A stretch of 25,466 nucleotides of DNA from JBGOUP01 sp041477655 (GTDB lineage: Bacteria > Patescibacteriota > UBA1384 > 2-12-FULL-50-11): positions 1 to 25,466 of the forward strand of contig JBGOUP010000012.1 of NCBI GenBank assembly GCA_041477655.1. Reading direction: 5' to 3'. The notes under the pieces are model-generated. The model saw only the letters and a program-made list of their open reading frames with translations. It was not told the origin of the DNA and did no database searches. The first letter of the stretch is position 1; each line of letters begins with the position of its first letter. Below, piece after piece: positions 15,495-25,188 of the stretch. The translations under genes were made by a program, and so were the position numbers.

Positions 15495-15563
15495 CAGGTT
15501 GTGAGTGTCGGCTAGGCTAAAATACAGATAACCTTGCCATATAGCTCGTAGTTGGTCTATTTT

Positions 15564-15570
15564 CCCTCCT
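15564..15570 (-). promoter_or_regulatory. Strong Shine-Dalgarno pointing to an ATA start
   Basis: Minus-strand AGGAGGG is followed by AAA and then ATA (15560-15558), in frame with the YbbR-fusion gene and directly after an in-frame TAA. No ATG, GTG or TTG occurs in that frame between here and 15494. Confidence 0.5.
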
Positions 15571-15609
15571 TATCCAGATTATCCAGCTGGGACCAAACAA
15601 GCAAGCTGA

Positions 15610-17316
15610 CTACTCTTCTTGAAGTTTAGTAAACTCAACTATATCCCCTTCTTGGATGGGCGAGGAAATATCAACCAAGCCCAATCCGCACTGGTCGCCT
15701 TTTTCGGCCTTTTCAGCCTTAAGTTTGCCTATCTGTAATTCTGTCACTTTAGCTGTACCGACTGGTTCTTTTTCTCTTACTATAACCAACTGACTATCCG
15801 CCTGTGCCCGTCCATCTAAAACTTCACCGCCAATAATCGCTTGACCATTTTTTTGGGAAAAAACTTTAAGCACCTTAAGTCTACCGAGCGTAACTGTCAC
15901 AAATGTCGGGGTGGCAATTCGGTTAAGTTCTTCGGTTAAGAAGTCCACTGCCTCGTAAATAACCCAGAATTCCTTAATAAGAGTAGTCTCTTTTTGAGCC
16001 AGCTCCAGAATCCGTTTGGCTGGTGCCATGCGAAACGAGACAATTATTGCCTTAGCCGAAGAAGCCAACAGGATATCATTTTCGGTCACCTGACCGATAC
16101 CACCAGATATTACTTCGATAATTGCTCGCTTATAGCGCAGTTTTCCTAACACGTCCTCGAGAGCCGCCAGGCTGCCACCGACATCGGCTTTAATAATTAT
16201 TGGTAAGACTTGCTCGTCTTCTTTGGCGGTGCTTTGTCGTTTAAGATCAACCAATTGAGTCATTGATTTGGCCACTTTTTCATTAGGTACGGCCTCTAGT
16301 CGATCACCGAAACCTGGCACGTCTTTAAGACCAGTAATAGTGACTGGTTGAGCTGGGCCAGCGCTAACAAGCTTTCGTCCTTGGTCGTCCTCTAATGATC
16401 GGATCCGTCCGTAGGTTTTTCCACTAACAACTACCTGTCCAGGCCGTAACGTCCCGTTATAGATTAGGATCGTGGCCAAAGGCCCGACCTGTTTGTCTAG
16501 ATTGGCTTCAATGATAATCCCTTCCGGTGATATTTCCGGTTCAGCTTTCAGTTCCAAAAGATCCGAAGTTAGAACGATAAGCTCAAGCAAATTGTTGACT
16601 CCCTCACCGGTTTTAGCCGATACTGGGACAACTACTGTTTTGCCACCCCAATCTTCACCAACCAATTCATGCTCGGCCAACTCCTGCTTAACCCGATCTA
16701 TTTGGGCTTTGGGACTATCAATTTTGGTAATGGCGACTATGATCGGCACGTTGGCCCCCTTGGCGTGGTTAATGGCCTCGATAGTTTGTGGCTTAACACC
16801 ATCATCGGCCGCCACCACCAAAACAACCACATCGGTTATAGTTGCGCCGTGGGCCCGCAATGCCGAAAAAGCCTCGTGGCCGGGGGTATCAACGAAGGTT
16901 ATCTTTCTCAATTGTTTGTCGTTAGTCTGAAATTCAATTTGATAGGCGCTAATGTGTTGAGTAATGCCACCAGATTCAGATTTGGCCACGCTAGCCTGAC
17001 GAATATAATCCAGCAAACTAGTCTTACCATGATCAACGTGACCCATAATCGTCACAATCGGTGGCCGGCTGACGGCCGATTTTGATTGAGAGGTTTTAGT
17101 TACCCGTGTTGACATACGATCTTCCGGCTCGGCTGTTCGGTCAAATTCTTCCACCAATAACGCCGCCGTGTCATAGTCTAGATTTTGGTTAATGTGGGTG
17201 ATGACGCCATTAGTCATTAATTTGCTGATGACTACCGATGGATCAACCTCTAAAAGGCTAGCCAATGTTCGGACCGAGATTGATTCCGGTAATCTAAGGC
17301 TTGGCTTTGTCGTCAT
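15610..17316 (-). CDS. infB: Translation initiation factor IF-2
   Basis: IF-2 is the GTPase that places initiator fMet-tRNA in the 30S P site and promotes subunit joining. At about 568 aa it is a minimal IF-2 (E. coli 890): a short IF2_N-like segment at about residues 12-58 (ISVRTLASLLEVDPSVV), a brief linker, then the G domain with GHVDHGKTSLLD, DTPGHEAFSALRAHG and TKID, followed by domains II, III and IV. The ORF can start at TTG 17322, but ATG 17316 has a GAGG nine bases upstream. It overlaps the 3' end of gyrA by 23 bases, which suggests translational coupling. Confidence 0.96.
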   Translation of the reverse strand: MTTKPSLRLPESISVRTLASLLEVDPSVVISKLMTNGVITHINQNLDYDTAALLVEEFDRTAEPEDRMSTRVTKTSQSKSAVSRPPIVTIMGHVDHGKTSLLDYIRQASVAKSESGGITQHISAYQIEFQTNDKQLRKITFVDTPGHEAFSALRAHGATITDVVVLVVAADDGVKPQTIEAINHAKGANVPIIVAITKIDSPKAQIDRVKQELAEHELVGEDWGGKTVVVPVSAKTGEGVNNLLELIVLTSDLLELKAEPEISPEGIIIEANLDKQVGPLATILIYNGTLRPGQVVVSGKTYGRIRSLEDDQGRKLVSAGPAQPVTITGLKDVPGFGDRLEAVPNEKVAKSMTQLVDLKRQSTAKEDEQVLPIIIKADVGGSLAALEDVLGKLRYKRAIIEVISGGIGQVTENDILLASSAKAIIVSFRMAPAKRILELAQKETTLIKEFWVIYEAVDFLTEELNRIATPTFVTVTLGRLKVLKVFSQKNGQAIIGGEVLDGRAQADSQLVIVREKEPVGTAKVTELQIGKLKAEKAEKGDQCGLGLVDISSPIQEGDIVEFTKLQEE

Positions 17317-19801
17317 TGACAATTACCTCTTCGTCTTCGTTTAGAATTGTTATCGAGCTGACTCGGTCTTCTTTGTTAAGTCGGATCAAAATTACTCCTG
17401 AAGCTTGGCGGCTTAATCGCTTAATTGATCTGGCACTGATGCGTATAATTTGTCCGGAGGTGGTAGCGATCATCAGGTCTTTTGACGTTGACCGAATTAC
17501 CGCCGCCTCGGCTAGTTTTCCGGTTTTGTCGTTGAGCTTGGCAATACGAATGCCACTACCGCCCCGATGCTGATTGCGAAACTCTGCCAAAGCCACCTTC
17601 TTACCGATACCTCTCTCACTGACAACGCAAATTGATTCCGAATCAGGCCGAAGAACAATCGTCTCAATCACTTCATCGCTAGCTCGCAGGCGAATTCCCC
17701 TGACACCGGCCGCCGATCGGCCCATCGGCCTGGCTTGTTGTTCGCTATAGACAATAACCTGACCCCCACGGGTAATTTGGGCTATTTCGTTGTCGCCGGT
17801 TGTTTCTTGAACCCAAAGCAATTGATCATCGGGCTTGAGGTTAATTGCCGCAACTCCGGATTTTTTAACATTTTTAAAGGCCTCGGTCTCAACCCGTTTG
17901 ACCGAGCCGTGTTTAGTGGCAAAAAACAGATACTTCTGTGAGCCTGATTTGGGCAAGGCAATAATTGCCGTAACTTTTTCCTCTTGAGAAACACGAATTA
18001 AATTTGGTATGGCAACACCCTTGCTCTGGCGTGAAGAAACCGGAATCTCGTGAACTTTAATCCGAAAAACCCTACCTAGTTCGGTGAAGAATAAAATATC
18101 ATCGTGAGTATTGGCGGAAATGATTGATTTAACCGAATCTTCATCACGGGTTGCCATGCCAATCACGCCTTTACCGCCACGCAACTGACTACGGTAAGTA
18201 TCCGGCGACAAGCGTTTGACATAATTAGCCATTGTTAGACTAACCAAGACATTTTCTTCAGGAATTAGATCGAGGCTGGATAGCTCGCCCAAAGCTTCCG
18301 GTCGGACTTCGGTTTTACGAGGCGTACCAAACTGGTCTTTGGCCTCTTTAAGCTCATCACGAATAATCGTCGAGATTCGTTCCGGCTTGGCTAGAATATC
18401 TTCCAAATCGGCGATAAGCTTAAGTATGGCCTGGTATTCATCGTAAACGTGTTGGCGCTCCAAATTAGCCAACTGACTTAATCGCATCTCCAAAATAGCC
18501 GTTGCCTGACGATCGGACAACTTGTAGGTTGTCATTAAATTGCTCTTGGCTTCGTCGCGATCCTTGGACTTACGAATCAAGGCAATAATAGCGTCAATAT
18601 GATCGAGAGCAATTTTCAGACCTTCCAAAATATGAGCTCGTTCTTTAGCAATTTTCAGCTCATACTCGGTGCGTTTACGAACAACTGCTTGGCGGTGTTT
18701 GAGAAATTCAGTTAAAACATCATTAATATTCATCAATCTTGGTTGGAGACCGTCCACCAAGGCAACTAAATTGTAATGAACAACTGTCTGGAGTTCTGTT
18801 AGCGAGTAGAGTTGATTCAAAATTTTGGCTGGGATAGCGCCGGTTTTTAGATCTACCACTACCCGGACGCCTTCTTGGCGGTCGGATTCGTCACGAATAT
18901 CGCTGATGCTTTCCAGCTTTTTAACTTTGACCAAATCGGCGATGTGAGTAATGAAATTGGCTTTGTTGGTTTGGTAGGGTAGCTCGCTAATGACAATTCG
19001 GGATTTGTTCTTTTCTTCTTCAATTTCGGCTCGGCCACGAATAATAATGCCACCTCGGCCGGTGGACAGAGCTTGAGCAATGTCCTGTTTGCTGTAAATA
19101 ATTCCAGATGTTGGAAAGTCCGGTCCTTTAATGATTTCTAAGAGCCGGTCAATTTCGGCATCGGGGTTATCGAGCAGAAGTAAAAGACCATCAATAACCT
19201 CGCTAATATTATGGGGCGGAATGTTGGAAGCCATACCAACAGCAATCCCTTGAGCGCCGTTAATCACCAAGTTCGGCAGGCGGCTGGGTAGAACTGTTGG
19301 CTCGCTGGTGGTGCCATCGTAGTTGTCTCGCCAGTCAACAGTTTCTTTATCAATGTCTTCAAGCATAGCTTCAGCGGCTTTAGACATCCGAGCCTCGGTG
19401 TAGCGCATAGCGGCGGCTGGGTCGCCATCCATTGAGCCAAAGTTACCTTGGCCATCAACGAGTGTCAGTCGTAAACTCCACCACTGGGCCAATCTGACCA
19501 TAGCTTCATAGACCGAGCCTTCGCCGTGAGGATGATACAAACCCAAGACTTGACCAATAATCTTGGCTGATTTTTGATGTTTGGCTCCGTGTGTCAGACC
19601 CATCTGGCGCATGGTATAGAGAATTCGACGTTGAACAGGCTTGAGGCCGTCGCGAACATCGGGTAAGGCTCGAGCGACGATAACGCTCATGGCGTAGTCC
19701 AAGTAGGACTCGGTCATCTCGTTGTAGATCGAGCGTGGCCGGATCAAGCCGTAGTCGGTTTTTTCGTCTTTGTTGGAGTGATTATTATTTTGTTCAGCCA
19801 T
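17294..19801 (-). CDS. gyrA: DNA gyrase subunit A
   Basis: This is the DNA cleavage/re-ligation subunit of type II topoisomerase, 835 aa. The active-site tyrosine is in AAAMRYTEARM, preceded by VDGQGNFGSMDGDP. A GyrA-box-like QLRGGKG in the C-terminal beta-pinwheel region supports gyrase rather than topoisomerase IV, though the usual Arg is Leu. The quinolone-resistance region reads HPHGEGSVYEAMVRLAQ, with Gly where E. coli has Ser83 and Glu in place of Asp87. It starts 2 bases after the gyrB stop with no clear Shine-Dalgarno, so translation is probably coupled to gyrB. The C-terminus overlaps infB. Confidence 0.97.
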   Translation of the reverse strand: MAEQNNNHSNKDEKTDYGLIRPRSIYNEMTESYLDYAMSVIVARALPDVRDGLKPVQRRILYTMRQMGLTHGAKHQKSAKIIGQVLGLYHPHGEGSVYEAMVRLAQWWSLRLTLVDGQGNFGSMDGDPAAAMRYTEARMSKAAEAMLEDIDKETVDWRDNYDGTTSEPTVLPSRLPNLVINGAQGIAVGMASNIPPHNISEVIDGLLLLLDNPDAEIDRLLEIIKGPDFPTSGIIYSKQDIAQALSTGRGGIIIRGRAEIEEEKNKSRIVISELPYQTNKANFITHIADLVKVKKLESISDIRDESDRQEGVRVVVDLKTGAIPAKILNQLYSLTELQTVVHYNLVALVDGLQPRLMNINDVLTEFLKHRQAVVRKRTEYELKIAKERAHILEGLKIALDHIDAIIALIRKSKDRDEAKSNLMTTYKLSDRQATAILEMRLSQLANLERQHVYDEYQAILKLIADLEDILAKPERISTIIRDELKEAKDQFGTPRKTEVRPEALGELSSLDLIPEENVLVSLTMANYVKRLSPDTYRSQLRGGKGVIGMATRDEDSVKSIISANTHDDILFFTELGRVFRIKVHEIPVSSRQSKGVAIPNLIRVSQEEKVTAIIALPKSGSQKYLFFATKHGSVKRVETEAFKNVKKSGVAAINLKPDDQLLWVQETTGDNEIAQITRGGQVIVYSEQQARPMGRSAAGVRGIRLRASDEVIETIVLRPDSESICVVSERGIGKKVALAEFRNQHRGGSGIRIAKLNDKTGKLAEAAVIRSTSKDLMIATTSGQIIRISARSIKRLSRQASGVILIRLNKEDRVSSITILNEDEEVIVNDDKAKP

Positions 19802-19803
19802 CT

Positions 19804-21744
<1,941 letters not shown>

Positions 21745-21751
21745 TACTCCT

Positions 21752-21780
21752 ATTGTACCTGATACAAGGCTATAATCCAA
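21752..21780 (-). promoter_or_regulatory. Putative sigma70-type promoter for gyrB
   Basis: The minus strand has TTGGAT (21780-21775), a 17-base spacer and TACAAT (21757-21752). The start codon begins only 7 bases after the -10 box, so the transcript would have almost no leader. Confidence 0.5.
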
Positions 21781-21785
21781 GCCAG

Positions 21786-21812
21786 GAAAAAGGCCTACGC
21801 GCGGGCGTAGGC
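21786..21812 (-). terminator. Intrinsic terminator of the polysaccharide gene unit
   Basis: On the minus strand GCCTACGC, loop CCGC, GCGTAGGC is followed at once by CTTTTTCC. It lies 12 bases after the stop of the small membrane protein gene and just upstream of the gyrB promoter, so it separates the two transcription units. Confidence 0.8.
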
Positions 21813-21823
21813 GAAGTCAAAAT

Positions 21824-22036
21824 TCAGTTTACTTTGCCGTTGGCTGGTTGCTTCATCAGCGGAAGGACTATGCCAAAGCCGATAAAGCCGCCTAGTAAAG
21901 CGGAAAATCCCCCAGAAATTGCGTAGACAAAACTGCCCGTGAGCAGGCCAACGACGAAGACCGCTGACCAGCCAACCACGTGGAGGAAGGTAAACACCGT
22001 AACAACGGCGATCCCAAGCCCTTTGTATATTTTCAC
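21824..22036 (-). CDS. Small membrane protein of unknown function (70 aa)
   Basis: This is a hydrophobic protein with two predicted transmembrane helices (about residues 7-32 and 36-60), the second glycine-rich (ISGGFSALLGGFIGFGIVLP), and a short polar tail. The start is probably GTG 22036, with GAGG eight bases upstream giving MKIYKGLGIA; a GTG at 22045 would add three residues but lacks a site. It is 47 bases downstream of the glycosyltransferase gene and is followed by a good terminator, so it closes that unit. No family recognised. Confidence 0.65.
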   Translation of the reverse strand: MKIYKGLGIAVVTVFTFLHVVGWSAVFVVGLLTGSFVYAISGGFSALLGGFIGFGIVLPLMKQPANGKVN

Positions 22037-22083
22037 CCTGTGCACCTCATTAAAAGGATAATGATAGGATACTTAGAGGTCTG

Positions 22084-23184
22084 TTATTTGTCAACCAGCA
22101 CCTGGTCAGAAACTTGTTTAATTTTTTCTTTGAATTTCGCCACATCGAAATTCATGGCATGCTGGCGGATTTTTTTTGGGTCGTATTTGGCCGGATCAAA
22201 GTTTTTGAGCACTTCCACCAACGATTCGACTGTTTGCTCTTTAAAGAATTCGCCAGTCACCCCTGGAACGATTGACTCCAATGCTCCTCCCTCGCCGTAG
22301 GCAATGACCGGGGTTCCCGAGGCCATTGATTCTAGCGGGGTAATTCCAGCATCTTCAATTGCTGGAAAAATGTAAGCTCGTGCGTTGGCATAAAGGCTTG
22401 GCACGTCCTCGTCTGGAATTCGGCCGAGAAATTCTATCGTGGGTCCGGCCATCGATTTGAGCTTAGGTAATTGAGTACCACCACCGGCGATTTTCAGCTT
22501 AACGCCAAGTTGATTAGCGGCCTTAATGGCTAAATCCGTCCGCTTGTAAGGCTCGTGACGACCAAAACTGAAAAAATAGTCCTCTTTTTCCTCGGTAGTG
22601 TGGAAACGATCACAATCAACGGGTGGCCATAAAACAATATCTGGTGTGCGGTGATAATATTTTTCAGTCCTTTGAGCAATGTACTCGGAATTGGCGATCA
22701 AATAATCAGGTCTTTTAGCTGCTTTTAGATCCCAACACTGAAGATATTTGATAATTGTTTTAACAACCGGCTGACCAATCAATGGTAGCGGGATAGGCGC
22801 AGAGGCGACGTACGAATCACGATCGCTCCAAAGATACCGTGTTGGCGTATGCAGATAACAAACGTGTTTGGTGGGAGGATGAGTAATGGCTCCCTTGGCG
22901 TAAGCGGATGAGTCGGACAAAACAAGGTCGTATTGGCTTAGATCAAACGATTCAATGGCCTTGGGCATAAGCGCCAAGTAGTATTTAAATGCCTTAGGCA
23001 TACCAGGATAGTTTTGGAGGAAACTAGGGATTATTTTTTTGCCCGGTAGAAACTCATTGGTGATTTTGGGGTCATAATTTATTACATAAATGGGAGCATC
23101 GGGATAAACCTGACTAAAAACCTTCAGCACATACTCTCCCCCACCCCATTGTGTTAGAAAGTCATGAATCAAGGCAATCTTCAT
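22084..23184 (-). CDS. Glycosyltransferase, GT4 (GT-B) type
   Basis: The product is 366 aa with no signal peptide. The N-terminal Rossmann half starts MKIALIHDFLTQWGGGEYVL, where the glycine-rich loop binds the nucleotide sugar. The C-terminal half has the donor-site pattern SFGRHEPYKRTDLAIKAA, IEFLGRIPDEDVPSLYANA and FPAIEDAGITPLESMASGTPVIA, whose E-x7-E-type residues are typical of retaining GT4 enzymes. It probably adds a sugar, mannose or a related hexose, to a lipid-linked glycan on the cytoplasmic face; the specificity cannot be read. It overlaps the upstream phosphotransferase gene by ATGA, which fits consecutive steps in surface polysaccharide synthesis. Confidence 0.9.
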   Translation of the reverse strand: MKIALIHDFLTQWGGGEYVLKVFSQVYPDAPIYVINYDPKITNEFLPGKKIIPSFLQNYPGMPKAFKYYLALMPKAIESFDLSQYDLVLSDSSAYAKGAITHPPTKHVCYLHTPTRYLWSDRDSYVASAPIPLPLIGQPVVKTIIKYLQCWDLKAAKRPDYLIANSEYIAQRTEKYYHRTPDIVLWPPVDCDRFHTTEEKEDYFFSFGRHEPYKRTDLAIKAANQLGVKLKIAGGGTQLPKLKSMAGPTIEFLGRIPDEDVPSLYANARAYIFPAIEDAGITPLESMASGTPVIAYGEGGALESIVPGVTGEFFKEQTVESLVEVLKNFDPAKYDPKKIRQHAMNFDVAKFKEKIKQVSDQVLVDK

Positions 23185-24548
23185 GAGTTAAAACCAAGTA
23201 GTTGACGCATGAGCATCACAAATGTGGAGATGATTATGCGCAGATCAAACCAAATTGACCAGTTTTCGATGTAATAGATATCATATTTGACTCGCTCGGG
23301 AATTGAAGTGTCGCCCCGTAAACCATTGATCTGGGCCCAGCCGGTTAAGCCCGACTTAACAAAGTGACGTTTCATGTAACCGGGAATTTCTTGAGCGAAT
23401 TTCTCCACATATTTTGGTTGTTCCGGTCGAGGACCAACTAAACTCATCGCGCCAATGAAAACATCCCAGAGTTGAGGTAGCTCATCGAGGTTAGTCTTGC
23501 GCATCAACCGCCCCAAGGGGGTTACTCTTGGGTCATTTTCTTCATCCGACGACCAATCTTTGATATCGGGAAATCGTTTCTGCCAATCACCGTACATACT
23601 GCGAAACTTGTGGACATAGAACCTTTGGCCATCCTGACCAATTCTGGCTTGGGCAAATACAGCAGGCCCAACTGAAGTTAATTTGTTTATCAGGAAAAGT
23701 AGAATATAAAGCGGTAGAAGAATGATCATCGTCGGCAGGACCAAGACGATATCAAATAACCGCTTGAAAATCCGACCCCAGCCATCCAAAGGGGTTTGCT
23801 TGAAATACATTATCGGTGTGCCGGCTAAGGTGCCAATTTCAACGTTAGTAGCTCGAACAGAAAGGAAACTAGGAACAACGGCAAAGGCGCAGTTGTGATT
23901 TTCCGCCCAATCAAGCAAAGATAAAATCTCTTGCTCGTTCAGACGTGGATCGGCCACAATTAGTTCATCAAACCGACCATGTTTATATGTTGATGAGAGT
24001 TTAGACGTCAATTCGCCATTAATTAATATAGCAATAAGTTCACGGCCATGTTTTGGCAGTAGCAAATCCCGAGCAAATTCTTCGTCTTTTGTTTGAGCTA
24101 TTACTACCGTTCGAACAAGTCCAGATTTATTGTAATACAAGATTGCTCTAAGCCAACCAATAATTAGTCGGCCCAAAATACCAAAAACAGCTGTGGTTAG
24201 CAATCCATAGCCAATTATTAACCTTGGAAAAACCGATGCTTCGGGCGAGCGAGATAAGTACAATAGAATAAGGACAATCCCCCAGCCCGATAGCAGGCCA
24301 ACTAAAAATCTTCCTACGGCATTCCAGCCAACAGGCAAAGATCGGGGATTATAAAGTCCTTGACTAGCTAAAATGACCAGCCAAATAGGCAACGACAAGA
24401 ATGCCAACCGAGCGTAGAAAGTAAACGGCCAAAAATACAGGTCTAAGCCTTCAGATCGTAATCGGTAAGCTACTAACAACCCCACGTAGATGGCTAATAG
24501 ATCCAAGACTGCGCTTAAGAGTAAGAGGTAAAGACTGCTTTTTCTCAT
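23181..24548 (-). CDS. Polyprenyl-phosphate sugar phosphotransferase (WcaJ/WbaP-like)
   Basis: This enzyme transfers a sugar-1-phosphate from a nucleotide sugar to undecaprenyl phosphate, the first step in making a lipid-linked surface glycan. The product is 455 aa. Four or five N-terminal membrane helices (about residues 5-130) are followed by a CoA-binding-like cytosolic segment, another membrane helix near residue 270 and the catalytic domain with KRLFDIVLVLP, VHKFRSMYGDW, TNLDELPQLWDVFIG, MSLVGPRPEQPKY, GLTGWAQINGLRG and YYIENWSIWFDL. All signature motifs are intact, including the Asp-Glu pair. It starts a three-gene unit with the glycosyltransferase and a small membrane protein. Sugar specificity is unknown. 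Confidence 0.93.
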   Translation of the reverse strand: MRKSSLYLLLLSAVLDLLAIYVGLLVAYRLRSEGLDLYFWPFTFYARLAFLSLPIWLVILASQGLYNPRSLPVGWNAVGRFLVGLLSGWGIVLILLYLSRSPEASVFPRLIIGYGLLTTAVFGILGRLIIGWLRAILYYNKSGLVRTVVIAQTKDEEFARDLLLPKHGRELIAILINGELTSKLSSTYKHGRFDELIVADPRLNEQEILSLLDWAENHNCAFAVVPSFLSVRATNVEIGTLAGTPIMYFKQTPLDGWGRIFKRLFDIVLVLPTMIILLPLYILLFLINKLTSVGPAVFAQARIGQDGQRFYVHKFRSMYGDWQKRFPDIKDWSSDEENDPRVTPLGRLMRKTNLDELPQLWDVFIGAMSLVGPRPEQPKYVEKFAQEIPGYMKRHFVKSGLTGWAQINGLRGDTSIPERVKYDIYYIENWSIWFDLRIIISTFVMLMRQLLGFNS

Positions 24549-24573
24549 CTTCTGGATTTAGTCTCCAAGGGAA

Positions 24574-24602
24574 ATTGTATAATTCATCGAGTCACTTGCT
24601 TA
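24574..24602 (-). promoter_or_regulatory. Weak candidate promoter for the polysaccharide unit
   Basis: The minus strand has TACAAT (24579-24574) at 17 bases from TAAGCA (24602-24597), about 25 bases before the phosphotransferase ATG. The -10 box is identical to that proposed for gyrB; the -35 matches only half the consensus. Confidence 0.3.
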
Positions 24603-24642
24603 AGTTTACCGGTTTTTTCCACGAATTTGAAGCCTGTCATAC

Positions 24643-24672
24643 CAGAAATCCGCTCCATTGAGCGGATTTCTG
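24643..24672. repeat. Perfect 13-bp hairpin between two minus-strand genes
   Basis: CAGAAATCCGCTC (24643-24655) pairs with 24660-24672 around a 4-base loop. No T-tract follows on either strand directly. It lies 28 bases past the stop of the small protein gene and may end or process its transcript. A second short palindrome (24678-24692) lies between it and the stop codon. Confidence 0.55.
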
Positions 24673-24699
24673 CAACTAAACTAGTCTAGTTTTTATCAA

Positions 24700-24903
24700 C
24701 TAACCTTTCTTCAACATTGGTAGACCTGTTCGGGGATTTTCCATAACCACGTAACCTGATGGGACGGAATTCAAAGCACCTTCGGCGCGGACGTCCTGGG
24801 CAAAGAAGTAGATGGTCTGGTTTCGACCACCGCGCAAGGTCACATCCTTGGAGTGGAGGTAGTAGGTCTTACCGGATTTTTTTGAAACTGTGCTAAATGC
24901 CAT
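24700..24903 (-). CDS. Small basic conserved-type protein of unknown function (67 aa)
   Basis: The protein is 67 aa, starting MAFSTVSKKSGKTYYLHSK and ending ENPRTGLPMLKKG. It is lysine/arginine-rich and soluble, with a LRGGRNQTIYFFAQ centre and a GYVVMENPRTGLP tail. I recall similar short proteins (YYLHS, LRGG, IYFFA, NPRTGLP) as recurring hypotheticals in CPR genomes, but no function is known to me; the basic, aromatic composition would suit RNA or ribosome binding. The GTG at 24912 overlaps the Shine-Dalgarno, so ATG 24903, with GGAGG eight bases before, is the better start. It has its own probable promoter and points away from uvrB. Confidence 0.85.
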   Translation of the reverse strand: MAFSTVSKKSGKTYYLHSKDVTLRGGRNQTIYFFAQDVRAEGALNSVPSGYVVMENPRTGLPMLKKG

Positions 24904-24984
24904 GCGTATCACCTCCTCCCCACAATTGTTTGTTTTACTTTAATGACGATAACCCTTCTTGAAGTGAACAGGTTACCTTATCTA

Positions 24985-25013
24985 TTAGTAATCAGACCTG
25001 ATCAACCTGTCAA
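24985..25013 (-). promoter_or_regulatory. Putative promoter of the 67-aa protein gene
   Basis: A perfect TTGACA (25013-25008), a 17-base spacer, then TACTAA (24990-24985), leaving a leader of about 75 bases. Complementary 7-mers ACAGGTT (24969-24975) and AACCTGT (25004-25010) bracket the -10 region and could be operator half-sites. Confidence 0.5.
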
Positions 25014-25096
25014 GCTTTCTTAGTGATTTACAGGTAGAAACCTAGCAGGCTAAGACCAAGAATAGCTGACTACGTTCTCTAGGCAGACGAGGTAAT

Positions 25097-25120
25097 CCAT
25101 ATGTCATATATGACATATGG
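25097..25120. promoter_or_regulatory. Perfect 24-bp palindrome upstream of uvrB
   Basis: CCATATGTCATA is followed directly by its exact reverse complement. It lies 68 bases before the uvrB ATG, in the spacer between divergent genes, a typical place for a dimeric regulator to bind. It does not match the E. coli (CTGT-N8-ACAG) or Bacillus (GAAC-N4-GTTC) LexA boxes. Confidence 0.5.
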
Positions 25121-25188
25121 AAAACGCCAGCCAACATTCCGTTTATTATCTGGCTCTACTGGTTTAGAAAAGGTAAAATGCAGATGAA

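Noticed and set aside
16472..16930. 152-codon plus-strand frame antisense to infB
   Set aside because: It overlaps the IF-2 G domain and has the composition of a mirrored coding sequence.
24578..24583. Perfect TATAAT on the plus strand
   Set aside because: No -35 box at proper spacing and no plus-strand gene for 600 bases; the complement serves better as part of a minus-strand promoter.
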